Source: Alteromonas sp. KUL49
GTDB taxonomy: Bacteria > Pseudomonadota > Gammaproteobacteria > Enterobacterales > Alteromonadaceae
Direction of reading: 5' to 3'
DNA length: 64,000 nucleotides
Assembly (NCBI RefSeq): GCF_006538345.1
Contig: NZ_BJKL01000011.1
Coordinates: forward strand, 62,001-126,000
The position numbers and the translations under genes were made by a program. The notes under the pieces were generated by a model. The model was not told the origin of the DNA and did no database searches. It was given only the letters and a program-made list of their open reading frames with translations. Positions 34,869-44,870 of the stretch are shown piece by piece (position 1 is the first letter of the stretch; every line of letters starts with the position of its first letter).

Positions 34869-35881
34869 AGCAGTACTTAATGCTTGTGTGCATATGTCTG
34901 TCGTTAGCAGTTCATAGTGAAGAGGTTAGTGTACTCACTGATAAGTGGTCGCCGTATATTAATGAGGAAGGTCAAGCCTCGGGTAGAGCAGCGAAAAACC
35001 TTGAAGTATTGGCCTACTATGGTGATTTCAGCGTTAACTGGGAATACATTCCCTTTGCCGACGCACAAGCCTTACTCCCGCTGCATACCACTACGTTGGC
35101 ATATCCGTATTTCTACACAGAGGCTCGCGCCGCAAAATTTTATTATTCTGAGCCGTTATATTTCGCTACCTTAACGCTTTTTTATAATCGCCAAGGAAGC
35201 GAAGGCAACACGCCAGATTTAGACGATACCGAACTAAGATTCGGTAAAGTAGTCGGTAATAGCTATGGCGAAGCGATAGATAGCCTGGTGAGCAATGGTT
35301 CTGTTTACCCGAGTGATGTTGCAGCCCTCGGTGCGCTCCTCAGTAACGACATCGACGTACTTCCCATGGCTGAGGGGGTCATGCAGTCATTGTTGGAAGC
35401 TCACTTCCCAGATCGTTCTGAGTTAATTCTTACCGTGGGTGCTGAACAGTACAGCAGTCGTTTGGGAATGCATGTGATCGCGTCAAAAACTGACACAGGA
35501 AAAGCGTTGATAGACAGAGTGAATAAAGCATTATCTCGTCGCTTGGCCCTTGCTGGTGAGTATCGATATTCACAAAGTCCGCAAGTTGCTGATGTTGATA
35601 TTGCCTTGGTGAAAACTGCGGAAGGTTACCCAGCTATATTAGGGCGGTTCAATCAAAAGAATACACAAGCCTGTACTCTTACGTATGAGGATGATGTCTT
35701 CTACACCATTCCAATGGGCACCCGAGTGATGGTGCTGACTTGGAGCGATAAAATTCTAAATCCCTCCAATACCGACAGGCTTTACGGCAACATGACCGAA
35801 GAGAGCCATGTTCTTGTGCTAAATGGGCCGCACGTGGGTAAAGAGGTATGTGTGAAAAACATGCATATTGAAGTGGAATGA
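34865..35881 (+). CDS. Periplasmic solute-binding-like protein (PBP2 type) with C-terminal extension
   Basis: 338 residues from the ATG at 34865, which overlaps the previous stop. A signal peptide is followed by VSVLTDKWSPYINEEGQASG, the opening typical of SBP_bac_3-type binding proteins, and FYYSEPLYFATLTLFYNR. From about residue 240 on there is an additional beta-rich extension (ILGRFNQKNTQACTLTYED... to the end) with two Cys. No transporter genes are adjacent, so it may be a sensor or partner for the membrane proteins in this operon. It overlaps the next start by four bases. Confidence 0.7.
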   Translation: MKQYLMLVCICLSLAVHSEEVSVLTDKWSPYINEEGQASGRAAKNLEVLAYYGDFSVNWEYIPFADAQALLPLHTTTLAYPYFYTEARAAKFYYSEPLYFATLTLFYNRQGSEGNTPDLDDTELRFGKVVGNSYGEAIDSLVSNGSVYPSDVAALGALLSNDIDVLPMAEGVMQSLLEAHFPDRSELILTVGAEQYSSRLGMHVIASKTDTGKALIDRVNKALSRRLALAGEYRYSQSPQVADVDIALVKTAEGYPAILGRFNQKNTQACTLTYEDDVFYTIPMGTRVMVLTWSDKILNPSNTDRLYGNMTEESHVLVLNGPHVGKEVCVKNMHIEVE

Positions 35882-36297
35882 TGGTAATACTCGGTTGGGT
35901 CGGCACCATCTTATACATAGTTAACCACGCCTATTTGAGTTTGTATTCTCAATGGCGTAGAGATGTTTACTATTTGGGGAATTTGCTTGCAGCGTCGGCG
36001 CTAGTCGTAAGTTCGTCCGCAATACAGTCTTGGCAAGCGGTAGCAATCAATGGTTTTTGGGCCATTATCAGTCTACTCATGCTTGCCAGTGTATCCCTCA
36101 GGGCGTTGGCTTTTGGGAGTCGGCGAGCACAAGTTTTAATGAGTGGTGTTGTTGCTATAGCCGTTGTTGCCGTAATCAAATCGCCAGACCAGTTATGGAA
36201 TGCGCTAAATTGGATTGCTGCGGTAATTTTTGCGTTAGCTTACCTTATGTTTTGTACCGATAAGATGCGCCCAAGGCACACCAGCTCGCCAATATGA
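35878..36297 (+). CDS. Integral membrane protein with CBU_0592-like repeat, apparently frameshifted at its end
   Basis: 139 residues, four to five membrane helices. The N-terminal part (LGWVGTILYIVNHAYLSLYS, QAVAINGFWAIISLLML) matches the CBU_0592-like two-helix unit. A second similar unit starts at LNWIAAVIFALAYLMFCTDK but is interrupted: after KMRP the frame gives RHTSSPI and stops, while the next frame continues QLANMIAALMTLPSLW. Adding one base near 36270 (for example a fourth C after GCG) restores a 184-residue protein with both repeats complete. It starts in an ATGATG overlap with the upstream gene. Confidence 0.65.
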   Translation: MMVILGWVGTILYIVNHAYLSLYSQWRRDVYYLGNLLAASALVVSSSAIQSWQAVAINGFWAIISLLMLASVSLRALAFGSRRAQVLMSGVVAIAVVAVIKSPDQLWNALNWIAAVIFALAYLMFCTDKMRPRHTSSPI

Positions 36298-36431
36298 TTG
36301 CTGCACTTATGACCTTGCCATCACTTTGGCTGCAACAGAATTACTCGGTGTTTTGCCTAGAAGTCACATGGGCGGGGTTGTCGGCGTGGGCTGCGTACAA
36401 AAAATACACCGAAGCCCACATTGTCGACTAA
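36294..36431 (+). CDS. C-terminal half of CBU_0592-like repeat protein
   Basis: 45 residues starting at an ATG inside the previous stop codon region (ATGA), with two membrane-type segments and the LEVTWAGLSAWAAYKKY ending expected of the second CBU_0592-like unit. It could be translated alone by stop-start coupling, but the better explanation is that it is the rest of the preceding gene after a one-base loss. Confidence 0.5.
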   Translation: MIAALMTLPSLWLQQNYSVFCLEVTWAGLSAWAAYKKYTEAHIVD

Positions 36432-36514
36432 TATTCTTATAGCAGGGGACTAAGTCGTCTCCTCAGTTTACGCAAAGTAGCACTGAAACTTTACCTTGCT
36501 AAAGGAAAAAGCAA

Positions 36515-37204
36515 ATGATCAAAACATTCGTTAAATCTATTACCTTACTAACCTTTCTGATCCTTTCCGTCTCGTATTCGCACGCGTCGGTTATCCGAAA
36601 TTTTCAAATCCAAATTGCCATAGATAATGATTTCGCCATATTTGCCGGCAGTAGCTCGGGTGTTAGCGAGCTCTTATATCAAAATGATGCTGATTGGTAT
36701 AACCAAGTGGATGTACTCAGTACGTTGGATTTTAGTCTAGATCCTGGTGAAGACACGATTTATGTTTTGGCTATGGATGGTGGTGGTATCACTGGTTTCG
36801 GTGGCTCCATCAACGGTGAAAATGTCATGGACACCAATTTAGATGTTGCCGTAAGTGATGACATAAGTAGCTTCTTGTTGGGCTACAACGCCAGCGATGT
36901 AGCTAATGCGAGCTTCGACGCTCGATTGGTCGACGTACAATCGGCCTTTACGAGCCTTGTATGGAACACATCACCCACGCGCTCAAGCCTCAGTAACTCG
37001 GTTTCATCAAGTTCAACGGCAGTTGTTCAAGATATTCTTAATCTCGACACTAGAATCAGTAAAGAGGCTTATATTTGGGGAGTAGAAGAGGCGGTACTTT
37101 ATAGATTTAACGCACCCCAGCTTAATATTGCTGTTCCCGAGCCATCTATGTTGGGCGTTGTTGCTTTCGCTTTATTCGGAATGCGCAGGCTATCAAAGCG
37201 GTAA
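36515..37204 (+). CDS. PEP-CTERM sorting domain protein
   Basis: 229 residues. A signal peptide (to HASV) and a secreted body containing Asp/Ser-rich stretches precede a canonical sorting tail VPEPSMLGVVAFALFGMRRLSKR: the PEP motif, one hydrophobic helix and a basic end. Such tails are recognised by exosortase EpsH/XrtA, tied to exopolysaccharide. AAGGA precedes the ATG. The body has no enzyme motif. Confidence 0.88.
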   Translation: MIKTFVKSITLLTFLILSVSYSHASVIRNFQIQIAIDNDFAIFAGSSSGVSELLYQNDADWYNQVDVLSTLDFSLDPGEDTIYVLAMDGGGITGFGGSINGENVMDTNLDVAVSDDISSFLLGYNASDVANASFDARLVDVQSAFTSLVWNTSPTRSSLSNSVSSSSTAVVQDILNLDTRISKEAYIWGVEEAVLYRFNAPQLNIAVPEPSMLGVVAFALFGMRRLSKR

Positions 37205-37252
37205 GCTTTACCTGAAATAGACAATTATTACTTTGCCCAATTGTCTAAAGAT

Positions 37253-37286
37253 GAAAAAAACCGATGTGTCGAACATCGGTTTTTTC
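37253..37286. terminator. Bidirectional rho-independent terminator
   Basis: AAAAAACCGATG (stem), loop TGTCGAA, CATCGGTTTTTT: a 12-bp stem with A and T runs on both sides, between the convergent PEP-CTERM and ppsR genes. Confidence 0.9.
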
Positions 37287-37312
37287 TTCAAGGTTAGAAG
37301 GTCTTGTGACAC

Positions 37313-38125
37313 TTAATACTTGCGACGCTTCAAGCCTGTCTCTGCAAGAATTTTGGCGGAGATTTCTTCAATAGAGTATTTCGTACTGTTCAAGAAAGGG
37401 ATTTTTTCTTTGCGGTACAGGTTTTCTACTTCTCTTAGCTCCATTCGACATTGTTGTATTGACGCATAACGGCTATTCGCTCGGCGTTCTGAACGGATCT
37501 GATGTAGACGGTCTGCTTGGATCGTTAATCCGAATAACTTGTTTTTGAATCTACGGAGTATGGGAGGCAATTTGAGCATGTCGCCCATGTCTTCCTCGGT
37601 AAAGGGGTAGTTAGCCGCTTTAATCCCATATTGTAAGGCTAGATAAAGGCTTGTAGGTGTTTTGCCAGATCGAGAAACCCCTACTAGTATTATGTCGGCC
37701 TCTTCGTAGTCTTTTAAATTAGAGCCATCGTCGTTGGCTAACGCGTAGTTAACCGCCTCTATTCTGATGTCGTAGGTAGTTTCATGGATACTGTGGGTAC
37801 GATGTTTCTCTGGTTTAGAAGGAATGCCAAGTACTTTTTCGAGCGGAGCAACAAACTGGTCGAGAAAATTATAGTTAATTCCTACGGACTTAGCGACGAT
37901 CTTGCGAATATCTACATTCACAATTGTATAAAAAACGAGCGGTCTTTCTCCGGTATCTTGAAAACTTTCAGATATTTGATCAAGAACTTTCCGTGCTTGG
38001 TCCTCAGTTTCGACAAATGGAATGGTGATGTGATTAAACTCAACAGGAAACAGAGAAAGCAGGGCGTGGCCGAAGACCTCGGAAGTAATGGCAGTACCAT
38101 CAGAAATGTAAAAAGCTGTACGCAC
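37313..38125 (-). CDS. ppsR: PEP synthase regulatory kinase/pyrophosphorylase (PpsR, DUF299)
   Basis: 270 residues, family opening FYISDGTAITSE and the P-loop GVSRSGKTPTS. It is a bifunctional enzyme that phosphorylates (ADP-dependent) and dephosphorylates (Pi-dependent) the active-site Thr of PEP synthase. It is divergent from ppsA, the usual arrangement, with a 182-base shared control region. Confidence 0.97.
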   Translation of the reverse strand: MRTAFYISDGTAITSEVFGHALLSLFPVEFNHITIPFVETEDQARKVLDQISESFQDTGERPLVFYTIVNVDIRKIVAKSVGINYNFLDQFVAPLEKVLGIPSKPEKHRTHSIHETTYDIRIEAVNYALANDDGSNLKDYEEADIILVGVSRSGKTPTSLYLALQYGIKAANYPFTEEDMGDMLKLPPILRRFKNKLFGLTIQADRLHQIRSERRANSRYASIQQCRMELREVENLYRKEKIPFLNSTKYSIEEISAKILAETGLKRRKY

Positions 38126-38307
38126 AACATATCCTTAACATTGTTGTAAATTTATTACAGTTTTAATAAATATTTTACTTTGAGAATTCGCCCATTCTAA
38201 GATGATTTCGCTGCAAAGTGATACGACTTTCAGCAAAGAACACGGATGACGGACTGCGTCAAAGTGATTATTTATACCCTACTAAACATAAGCCGGAGGC
38301 TAGGGCA

Positions 38308-40680
38308 GTGCAAGAATACGTACTTTGGTATCAAGAACTGGGCATGCACGATGTGGGTCGCGTGGGCGGCAAAAACGCATCGTTAGGTGAGATGATTTCA
38401 AACTTAGCGAATGCAGGTGTGCAAGTGCCGGGTGGTTTTGCGACTACCGCAGAAGCATTTAACGAGTTTCTAGACCAAAGCGGTTTGGAAGCTAGAATTC
38501 ACGATGTACTAGATACGCTGGACGTTGATGACGTCAATGCATTGGCAGAGGCGGGTAAAAACATCCGCGAATGGATCATCGACACGCCGTTTCAGCCAGC
38601 GCTAGAAGACGCTATAAAAACAGCGTTCGTTCAACTTCAGGGCGATGCTGGCGAAGAAGCCTCTTTTGCGGTCCGTTCTTCTGCAACAGCTGAAGACATG
38701 CCGGACGCTTCTTTTGCTGGTCAGCAAGAAACGTTTCTTAATGTGAAAGGTTACGACGCGGTTTTGATCGCCATCAAACACGTTTTCGCGTCTTTGTTTA
38801 ACGACAGAGCAATTTCTTATCGTGTTCACCAAGGTTATGACCACAAGGGTGTAGCGCTTTCTGCGGGCATTCAGCGTATGGTCCGCAGTGACATTGCGTC
38901 TTCAGGCGTAATGTTCACTATAGACACCGAGTCTGGCTTTGAAGACGTAGTATTTATTACTAGCTCATACGGCTTAGGTGAAATGGTTGTTCAGGGGGCA
39001 GTAAACCCTGATGAATTTTATGTGCACAAGCCAACGCTAGACAAAGGGTTACCGGCTATTGTTCGTCGTAACTTGGGTAGTAAACTTACTCAAATGATTT
39101 ATTCGCAAGACGAATCTCACGGCAAGCAGGTCTCTATCGTCGATATTGCACCTGAACAGAGTAAAGTTTTCTCTTTGACCGATGACGAAGTCATGGAGCT
39201 AGCCAAACAAGCGCAAATTATCGAAAAGCACTACCAGCGTCCTATGGATATCGAGTGGGCGAAAGACGGTGCCGACGGTAAGCTGTATATTGTTCAAGCG
39301 CGTCCAGAGACTGTGCGCAGTCGGGAAGATTCACAAAGTATCGAGCGCTTCCAACTCAAGGGCCAGAGCAACGTGGTGTGTGAAGGCCGCGCAATTGGTC
39401 ACAAAATCGGTGCGGGTGAGGCCAAAGTGCTTGCTTCCATTGAAGAGATGGACAAAATCCAAGCGGGTGATGTACTTGTTACCGACATGACAGACCCAGA
39501 CTGGGAACCTATCATGAAAAAGGCATCTGCGATTGTTACCAACCGTGGTGGCCGTACATGTCACGCGGCGATTATTGCCCGTGAGTTGGGTATTCCTGCG
39601 GTAGTGGGTTGTGGTAACGCCACTGATAGTATTCAAACTGGCGACAAGATTACCGTGTCTTGCGCAGAAGGTGACACAGGGTATATATACGGCGCTGAGT
39701 TAGAGTTCGACGTAGTGACCTCTCGCATTGACTCAATGCCAGACCTACCATTGAAAGTGATGATGAATGTGGGTAACCCAGATCGCGCGTTTGATTTTGC
39801 TCGCTTACCTAATAAAGGTGTCGGGCTTGCGCGTTTAGAGTTCATCATTAACCGGATGATTGGTGTTCACCCTAAAGCGCTTCTCAATTTTGATGACCAA
39901 CCGGAAGAGTTGAAAGAAGAAATCAACGACATGATTGCCGGCTATGCCTCTCCTACCGAGTTCTATATCGAGAAATTAGTTGAGGGTATTTCGACGATTG
40001 GCGCTGCTTTTTCTCCAGAAAAGGTGATTGTGCGTATGTCTGACTTTAAGTCAAACGAGTACTTTAACTTGGTGGGTGGTTATCAATACGAGCCAGACGA
40101 AGAAAATCCAATGTTGGGCTTCCGCGGTGCAAGCCGTTACATCTCTGAAGATTTCAGAGACTGTTTTGCCCTTGAGTGTGAAGCTATCAAGCGTGTTCGT
40201 AACAAGATGGGGCTCACCAATGTTGAGATCATGATCCCATTTGTTCGTACCCTTGAGGAAGGACGCAAAGTGCTTGAGCTGCTTGAAGAGCAGGGACTCA
40301 AAAAAGGCGAAAATGGCCTGCGCGTTATCATGATGTGTGAGCTTCCTTCTAATGCATTGTTGGCTGATCAGTTCCTCGATATCTTTGACGGGTTCTCAAT
40401 TGGTTCAAACGACCTTACTCAGCTGACTCTTGGTCTTGACCGCGACAGTGGTCTTATTGCGCACTTGTTTGATGAGCGTGACCCAGCCGTTAAAGCGCTG
40501 CTGTCTATGGCTATTCAAGCGGCCAAGAAGCGTGGTAAGTATGTAGGTATTTGTGGTCAAGGCCCTTCAGACCATGAAGACTTTGCCGCATGGCTAGTGG
40601 CAGAGGGCATAGACTCTGTGTCACTCAACCCAGATACGGTAGTAGAGACCTGGTTGTACCTAGCTGAACAGCACGGTTAA
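38308..40680 (+). CDS. ppsA: Phosphoenolpyruvate synthase
   Basis: 790 residues from the GTG at 38308, nine bases after GGAGG; this begins at [20 protein letters not shown] as in other PpsA and avoids a 30-residue non-conserved extension. Motifs: ATP-grasp region [20 protein letters not shown], the phosphohistidine [18 protein letters not shown] (catalytic His in TCHAA) and the PEP-binding [15 protein letters not shown]. It makes PEP from pyruvate and ATP for gluconeogenesis. Regulated by PpsR encoded divergently. Confidence 0.98.
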   Translation: MQEYVLWYQELGMHDVGRVGGKNASLGEMISNLANAGVQVPGGFATTAEAFNEFLDQSGLEARIHDVLDTLDVDDVNALAEAGKNIREWIIDTPFQPALEDAIKTAFVQLQGDAGEEASFAVRSSATAEDMPDASFAGQQETFLNVKGYDAVLIAIKHVFASLFNDRAISYRVHQGYDHKGVALSAGIQRMVRSDIASSGVMFTIDTESGFEDVVFITSSYGLGEMVVQGAVNPDEFYVHKPTLDKGLPAIVRRNLGSKLTQMIYSQDESHGKQVSIVDIAPEQSKVFSLTDDEVMELAKQAQIIEKHYQRPMDIEWAKDGADGKLYIVQARPETVRSREDSQSIERFQLKGQSNVVCEGRAIGHKIGAGEAKVLASIEEMDKIQAGDVLVTDMTDPDWEPIMKKASAIVTNRGGRTCHAAIIARELGIPAVVGCGNATDSIQTGDKITVSCAEGDTGYIYGAELEFDVVTSRIDSMPDLPLKVMMNVGNPDRAFDFARLPNKGVGLARLEFIINRMIGVHPKALLNFDDQPEELKEEINDMIAGYASPTEFYIEKLVEGISTIGAAFSPEKVIVRMSDFKSNEYFNLVGGYQYEPDEENPMLGFRGASRYISEDFRDCFALECEAIKRVRNKMGLTNVEIMIPFVRTLEEGRKVLELLEEQGLKKGENGLRVIMMCELPSNALLADQFLDIFDGFSIGSNDLTQLTLGLDRDSGLIAHLFDERDPAVKALLSMAIQAAKKRGKYVGICGQGPSDHEDFAAWLVAEGIDSVSLNPDTVVETWLYLAEQHG

Positions 40681-40702
40681 CCTACTTTTTACGGTAACTA
40701 GA

Positions 40703-40732
40703 GCCCTGCTTTTACAAGCGGGGCTTTTTTTT
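40703..40732 (+). terminator. Terminator after ppsA
   Basis: GCCCTGCTT pairs with AAGCGGGGC (one G-T pair) around a short loop, followed by eight T. Confidence 0.9.
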
Positions 40733-40822
40733 CGATTTTTTATCAAATGTCGTATATACGACAGTTTGTGACTATTATTGCCAGTATTCTGTGTTTAATT
40801 GTTAATCTAAGGTTGCAAATAA

Positions 40823-41338
40823 ATGAAAAATCTTGAACAGCACTTAAGTGAATATGCCGGTTACCACAGAGACCACAGGAACATTCTGACCCATTACTTT
40901 GGGATCCCATTGATTGTGTTCGCAGTGTTATGCTTACTCAGCCGCCCAATGTTTGATGTGACTTTACCTGTAGTGGGTGAAGCCGTGCTTTCTCCCGCAC
41001 TTTTTGTATGGCTCATCGGTAATCTATTTTATTTGAAACTAGATTTGCGTCTTGGCGCCGTGATGGTGATTTTAACTGGCGCTATGCTATGGCTGGCACA
41101 ACCAGTCGCCATTCAGAGCACACTCGTATGGCTTGCCGTATCCGTTGGTATTTTTGTTGGCGGGTGGGTGTTACAGTTTATCGGGCATTACTACGAAGGC
41201 AAAAAGCCTGCGTTTGTTGACGATTTAATGGGCTTGGTCATCGGTCCACTATTTGTAGTGACCGAATTGGGATTTGAATTAGGTTTACGCGGTGAGCTAC
41301 AGCAAAAGATCGAGCAGAATGTCGGCCCTGTGCACTAA
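40823..41338 (+). CDS. Mpo1-like (DUF962) membrane dioxygenase
   Basis: 171 residues. DUF962 markers: YHRDHRNILTHYFGIPLI at the N-terminus and FIGHYYEGKKPAF, giving the conserved histidines that bind iron in yeast Mpo1, the alpha-oxidation dioxygenase of 2-hydroxy fatty acids. Four membrane helices are visible. Transcribed alone, convergent with the molybdoenzyme genes. Function in bacteria is inferred from the yeast protein. Confidence 0.88.
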   Translation: MKNLEQHLSEYAGYHRDHRNILTHYFGIPLIVFAVLCLLSRPMFDVTLPVVGEAVLSPALFVWLIGNLFYLKLDLRLGAVMVILTGAMLWLAQPVAIQSTLVWLAVSVGIFVGGWVLQFIGHYYEGKKPAFVDDLMGLVIGPLFVVTELGFELGLRGELQQKIEQNVGPVH

Positions 41339-41371
41339 TCAATAATCGTGTAACGATACAAACCAATAAAA

Positions 41372-41421
41372 AGGAAGTGATGAGTTTTTTACCGCGTTTA
41401 GTAAAAAGTCCATCACTTCCT
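41372..41421 (-). terminator. Terminator hairpin for the molybdoenzyme operon
   Basis: AGGAAGTGATG (41372-41382) pairs with CATCACTTCCT (41411-41421); an inner TTTTTTAC/GTAAAAA pairing extends it. On the minus strand the stem is followed by TTTTTATT. It also lies downstream of the Mpo1-like gene. Confidence 0.7.
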
Positions 41422-41441
41422 GTTGGTTCTCGTTTGTGACC

Positions 41442-43697
41442 TTATGCTTTTAGCTGGTCACCTATGGGGAGCGTTCGAATTCGCTTCCCACAAGCTGCAA
41501 AAATAGCATTACACAATGCTGGAGCATAAACAGGTGTTGCTGGTTCACCCACACCCGCTGGTGCTTCTCCGTTTTGAATGATCTCCACTTCTACGTCCAG
41601 CGGTGAATCACTCATTCTGGGCACACGGAAGTCGTGGAAGTTGCTCTGTTGAACACGGCCCTCGTCGAAGGTAATGCCACCACTGATTGCGGTAGTAATA
41701 CCGTAAATTGAACCACCTTGTGTTTGGTTGATCACACTATCGGTGTTTACCACAGTACCCGCATCTACAGATACCCAAGACTTAATGATATCGAGCTCAC
41801 CAGAATCGCTCACTTCCACTTCAACAACAGTAGCAATGTACGTCAAGAAGCTACGGTGAGCCGCAATACCTAATCCTCGGCCTTTAGGAAGTTCACGGCC
41901 CCAACCACTCATATCGGCAACTTTCTCGATTGCACCTCGTAATCTGGCAATATCCAACGGATAAACCGACTTATTACCCCAGTAGTTGTTGTACTTGGCG
42001 TTCTGGGTGGTTACGTCGAGTACTCTGTCTGGGCCAATGACTTCGAGTAAGTAGTCTTTTTGGTCCTTTCCTGCTTTATGAGCGGCTTCGGCAATAAAAG
42101 ACTGCACCGCAAAGGCATGGAATATATTGGTTACTGAGCGCATCCAGCCAATTCGAGCTTTAGCGGGGGCTTCGCCTCGCTCAAGTTTTAAGTTAGGCGT
42201 AAGGATGGGATTGTCGGTAAATCCAAGATCAAGTTCAAAGCTGAAAGGAGCATTGGCACCTTCAGCAAATGTTGATGCAATTGGGGCAAACGCTGTGCGA
42301 TGCAAATAGGCTTCAATACCGCCTTGATCATTCAACGACGCTTCTATGTGTTGTGCCGACACGGCATGATAGTAACCGTGTTGAATGTCGTCCTCTCGCG
42401 TCCATTGAACACGAATGGGTTTTCCGGTTTTCATCGACACATAAGCGGCTTCAGCAGAAAAGTCGGGCTTTGATTTACGTCCAAATGCACCACCAAGCAT
42501 AGTCACGTGAACATTGATCTTTTCCTTCTCCATACCCACCATTTTACCCACGGTTTCCATGTCTGCTTGTGGGTTCTGAGTAGAAGCCCAAACATCTACT
42601 CGGTCCTCGTAGTACATAGCAGTCGCACAAGGCGGCTCCATAGGCGCTTGGGTTAAATGGGGCATGTAATAGTCAGCTACTAACTTGTCCGTGTCATTGG
42701 CAAGCACACTGGCCGCATCACCTTTCTCTCGCACCATTTCCTGCGGTGCATTCACCGTTTCAAGCAACTGCGCTTTGAAGCTTTCCGAGTTGTAGTCACC
42801 GTTTGGGCCATCATCCCATTCAATTTTTAATGCGCGACGACCTTGCATTGCAGCCCATGTGTTCTCGGCCACTACAGCAACACCGCCCTTAGGTTGAAAC
42901 TGCGGCGCTCCGGTGGGTGCAGGTATGCTGACCACGTCAATAACGCCTTTTACTGCTCTTGTCGCGGTATCATCCACCGATTTAACTTTTCCACCAACCA
43001 CAGGCGGGCGTTCAATAATGGCGACAAGGGCTTTCGGCGCTCTTACATCAGCGGCAAAAGTTGCTTTACCAGTCACGATATCCTGAAGGTCAATGTGCGC
43101 CATTCCAGTATTTATGTAACGCCACTCTTCCCGTGTTTTCAGTGTTAAAGCGTCTGCTTCAGGTGGCGTAATACTTAGGGCATCTGACACTAATTCAGCA
43201 TAGGTGAATGTTTTACCCGAGGTATGGGTAACAAGGTGTTGCACCGCACTACACGATGAAGGCTCTACGCCCCAGCGTTTAGCGGCAGCATGTTGCATCA
43301 TGTAGCGCACGCTAGCGCCCATTTCTCGTAGTCGCTGTAGATTGAATCGAATACTGCGCGAGCCATCGGTATTTTGGTCGCCATATTTGGGGTCGCCCTT
43401 GGCTTGAATAACAACGATCTTGTCCCATGCCGCTTCCATTTCATCGGCAACTATTTGCGCTACGGCTGTACGAATTTGTTGCCCCATTTCTGAACGATGG
43501 CAAGTAATTTCTACTATACCGTCAGGGCGAAGGGCGACGAATAGATTGGCTGTTTTGGCGGTATCTGATGGTGGAGTGAGCACGCCCGCGAGGGCTCGCG
43601 GCGCCGCGCCCAAGAAACATGTACCGACCACTAAAGAACCAAGGGCAGCTGACGATTTTAAGAATTTTCGGCGTTGCATATCGAAATATTGGCTCAT
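41442..43697 (-). CDS. Molybdopterin-binding subunit of xanthine dehydrogenase family (IorB-like), Tat-exported
   Basis: 751 residues. A twin-arginine leader ([13 protein letters not shown]) is followed by a molybdopterin domain pair. The motif GGAFGRK and, near the end, GVGEPATP with the catalytic Glu of this family are present. Length and the lack of fused FeS or FAD domains match the beta subunit of isoquinoline 1-oxidoreductase, or membrane-bound aldehyde dehydrogenase. The paired FeS subunit gene is upstream, overlapping by four bases. The substrate is unknown. Confidence 0.9.
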   Translation of the reverse strand: MSQYFDMQRRKFLKSSAALGSLVVGTCFLGAAPRALAGVLTPPSDTAKTANLFVALRPDGIVEITCHRSEMGQQIRTAVAQIVADEMEAAWDKIVVIQAKGDPKYGDQNTDGSRSIRFNLQRLREMGASVRYMMQHAAAKRWGVEPSSCSAVQHLVTHTSGKTFTYAELVSDALSITPPEADALTLKTREEWRYINTGMAHIDLQDIVTGKATFAADVRAPKALVAIIERPPVVGGKVKSVDDTATRAVKGVIDVVSIPAPTGAPQFQPKGGVAVVAENTWAAMQGRRALKIEWDDGPNGDYNSESFKAQLLETVNAPQEMVREKGDAASVLANDTDKLVADYYMPHLTQAPMEPPCATAMYYEDRVDVWASTQNPQADMETVGKMVGMEKEKINVHVTMLGGAFGRKSKPDFSAEAAYVSMKTGKPIRVQWTREDDIQHGYYHAVSAQHIEASLNDQGGIEAYLHRTAFAPIASTFAEGANAPFSFELDLGFTDNPILTPNLKLERGEAPAKARIGWMRSVTNIFHAFAVQSFIAEAAHKAGKDQKDYLLEVIGPDRVLDVTTQNAKYNNYWGNKSVYPLDIARLRGAIEKVADMSGWGRELPKGRGLGIAAHRSFLTYIATVVEVEVSDSGELDIIKSWVSVDAGTVVNTDSVINQTQGGSIYGITTAISGGITFDEGRVQQSNFHDFRVPRMSDSPLDVEVEIIQNGEAPAGVGEPATPVYAPALCNAIFAACGKRIRTLPIGDQLKA

Positions 43698-44191
43698 GCG
43701 TTTTCTCCCTCTTTTTCAGGAGTGTAATACTCAACGCCAGCGATTGATTTTGAGGCTGCTTTAATTGCCTTATGAATGCGGGGATAGGTTCCGCATCGAC
43801 AAATATTGCCCGACATAGTGGCGACGATTTCTTCATCTGTCGGTGTTGGATTCGACGCTAGTAAACTGGCTGCCTGCATGATTTGACCGCATTGGCAAAA
43901 ACCACACTGTGGTACTTTGTTGTCTAGCCATGCTTTTTGCACTGGATGATCGCCGTCTTCACTTAGCCCTTCAATCGTTGTTATTTTTCTGCCCACAGCT
44001 GCAGAGACTGGAAGCACGCAAGATCGCTGCGCGACACCATCAATGTGAACGGTACATGCGCCGCACTGCGCCATACCGCAGCCAAATTTTGGACCGGTCA
44101 GATCTAGTTCGTCGCGCAAAAACCATAAGACAGGAGTGGTTGGGTCCCCTGAAAATTCGTAATTCTTTCCATTAACGGTCAAAGTTAACAT
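43694..44191 (-). CDS. (2Fe-2S) subunit of xanthine dehydrogenase family (IorA-like)
   Basis: 165 residues carrying two 2Fe-2S centres: a plant-type ferredoxin site ([17 protein letters not shown]...C) and the helical-domain site ([10 protein letters not shown]...GNICRCGTY). This is the electron-transfer subunit that accompanies the molybdopterin subunit, with no own export signal; it is expected to travel with the Tat-signal partner. The overlap of four bases suggests coupled translation. No cytochrome c subunit gene is adjacent, so the next electron acceptor is not known. Confidence 0.92.
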   Translation of the reverse strand: MLTLTVNGKNYEFSGDPTTPVLWFLRDELDLTGPKFGCGMAQCGACTVHIDGVAQRSCVLPVSAAVGRKITTIEGLSEDGDHPVQKAWLDNKVPQCGFCQCGQIMQAASLLASNPTPTDEEIVATMSGNICRCGTYPRIHKAIKAASKSIAGVEYYTPEKEGENA

Positions 44192-44436
44192 CTAATGTTC
44201 TCCGTTTACGCCATAGTAAAACGCATTACGTTTGGCGGTGCCTGTAGAATGTTGTTGTTTGAACATGCTGTACGTTAAGCGTACTTATATCGAGGTAGGG
44301 GTTACTCTTTTATAGTGCACTAGGTGCAAAAAATACACTAGCATGCTAACAAATCTTTAACACAGAGAGTAAGACAAAGTAACCAATTTACACGATGATA
44401 AACATAGTATGTTATTTATCATCGCATGTGTATGGT

Positions 44437-44652
44437 TTAGCGCATTTTGCGAAGTAGTAAGAAGCGGTCGAGTTTACGAGCGCCTTTAGACATGAGGTTT
44501 TGATTAAACTTGAGCCATTGGCGAGCACGAGGCCAGTCGTAACTTAACAACATAAGGCCGCCCACTACCAACAAAATTGACCCGGGAAGTATGGTAAAAA
44601 TGATCCCAGTCGCAAAAAGTAGCCCACCCAAGGTAAGACGAATATATTTCAT
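44437..44652 (-). CDS. Small PGPGW-type membrane protein
   Basis: 71 residues with two hydrophobic segments around IFTILPGSILLVVGGLMLLS, which matches the small PGPGW family (there PGPGW, here PGSI), followed by a basic tail with KLDRFLLLRKMR. Family function is unknown. It lies between two unrelated transcription units, with 245 bases of unannotated sequence to the right of the FeS subunit gene. Confidence 0.7.
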   Translation of the reverse strand: MKYIRLTLGGLLFATGIIFTILPGSILLVVGGLMLLSYDWPRARQWLKFNQNLMSKGARKLDRFLLLRKMR

Positions 44653-44870
44653 TTGCTACCTCCGTTAAGCATTAATAATATCCGAAGTTTAATAGTGGTC
44701 GAGAATAGGTCAAAAGCCAACAAAGAGTTTGTAAACATTTGTGACGTGCATTGAATTCCGTTTAGATTAACACAGGTTAAAAATTCATATGAAAGCACAA
44801 TAGGCTATAGAGCCAAGCTAGTTGAGTAGGTATACTGTCGAGCCTTCGTACTCTCAGAGGTATTACTACA

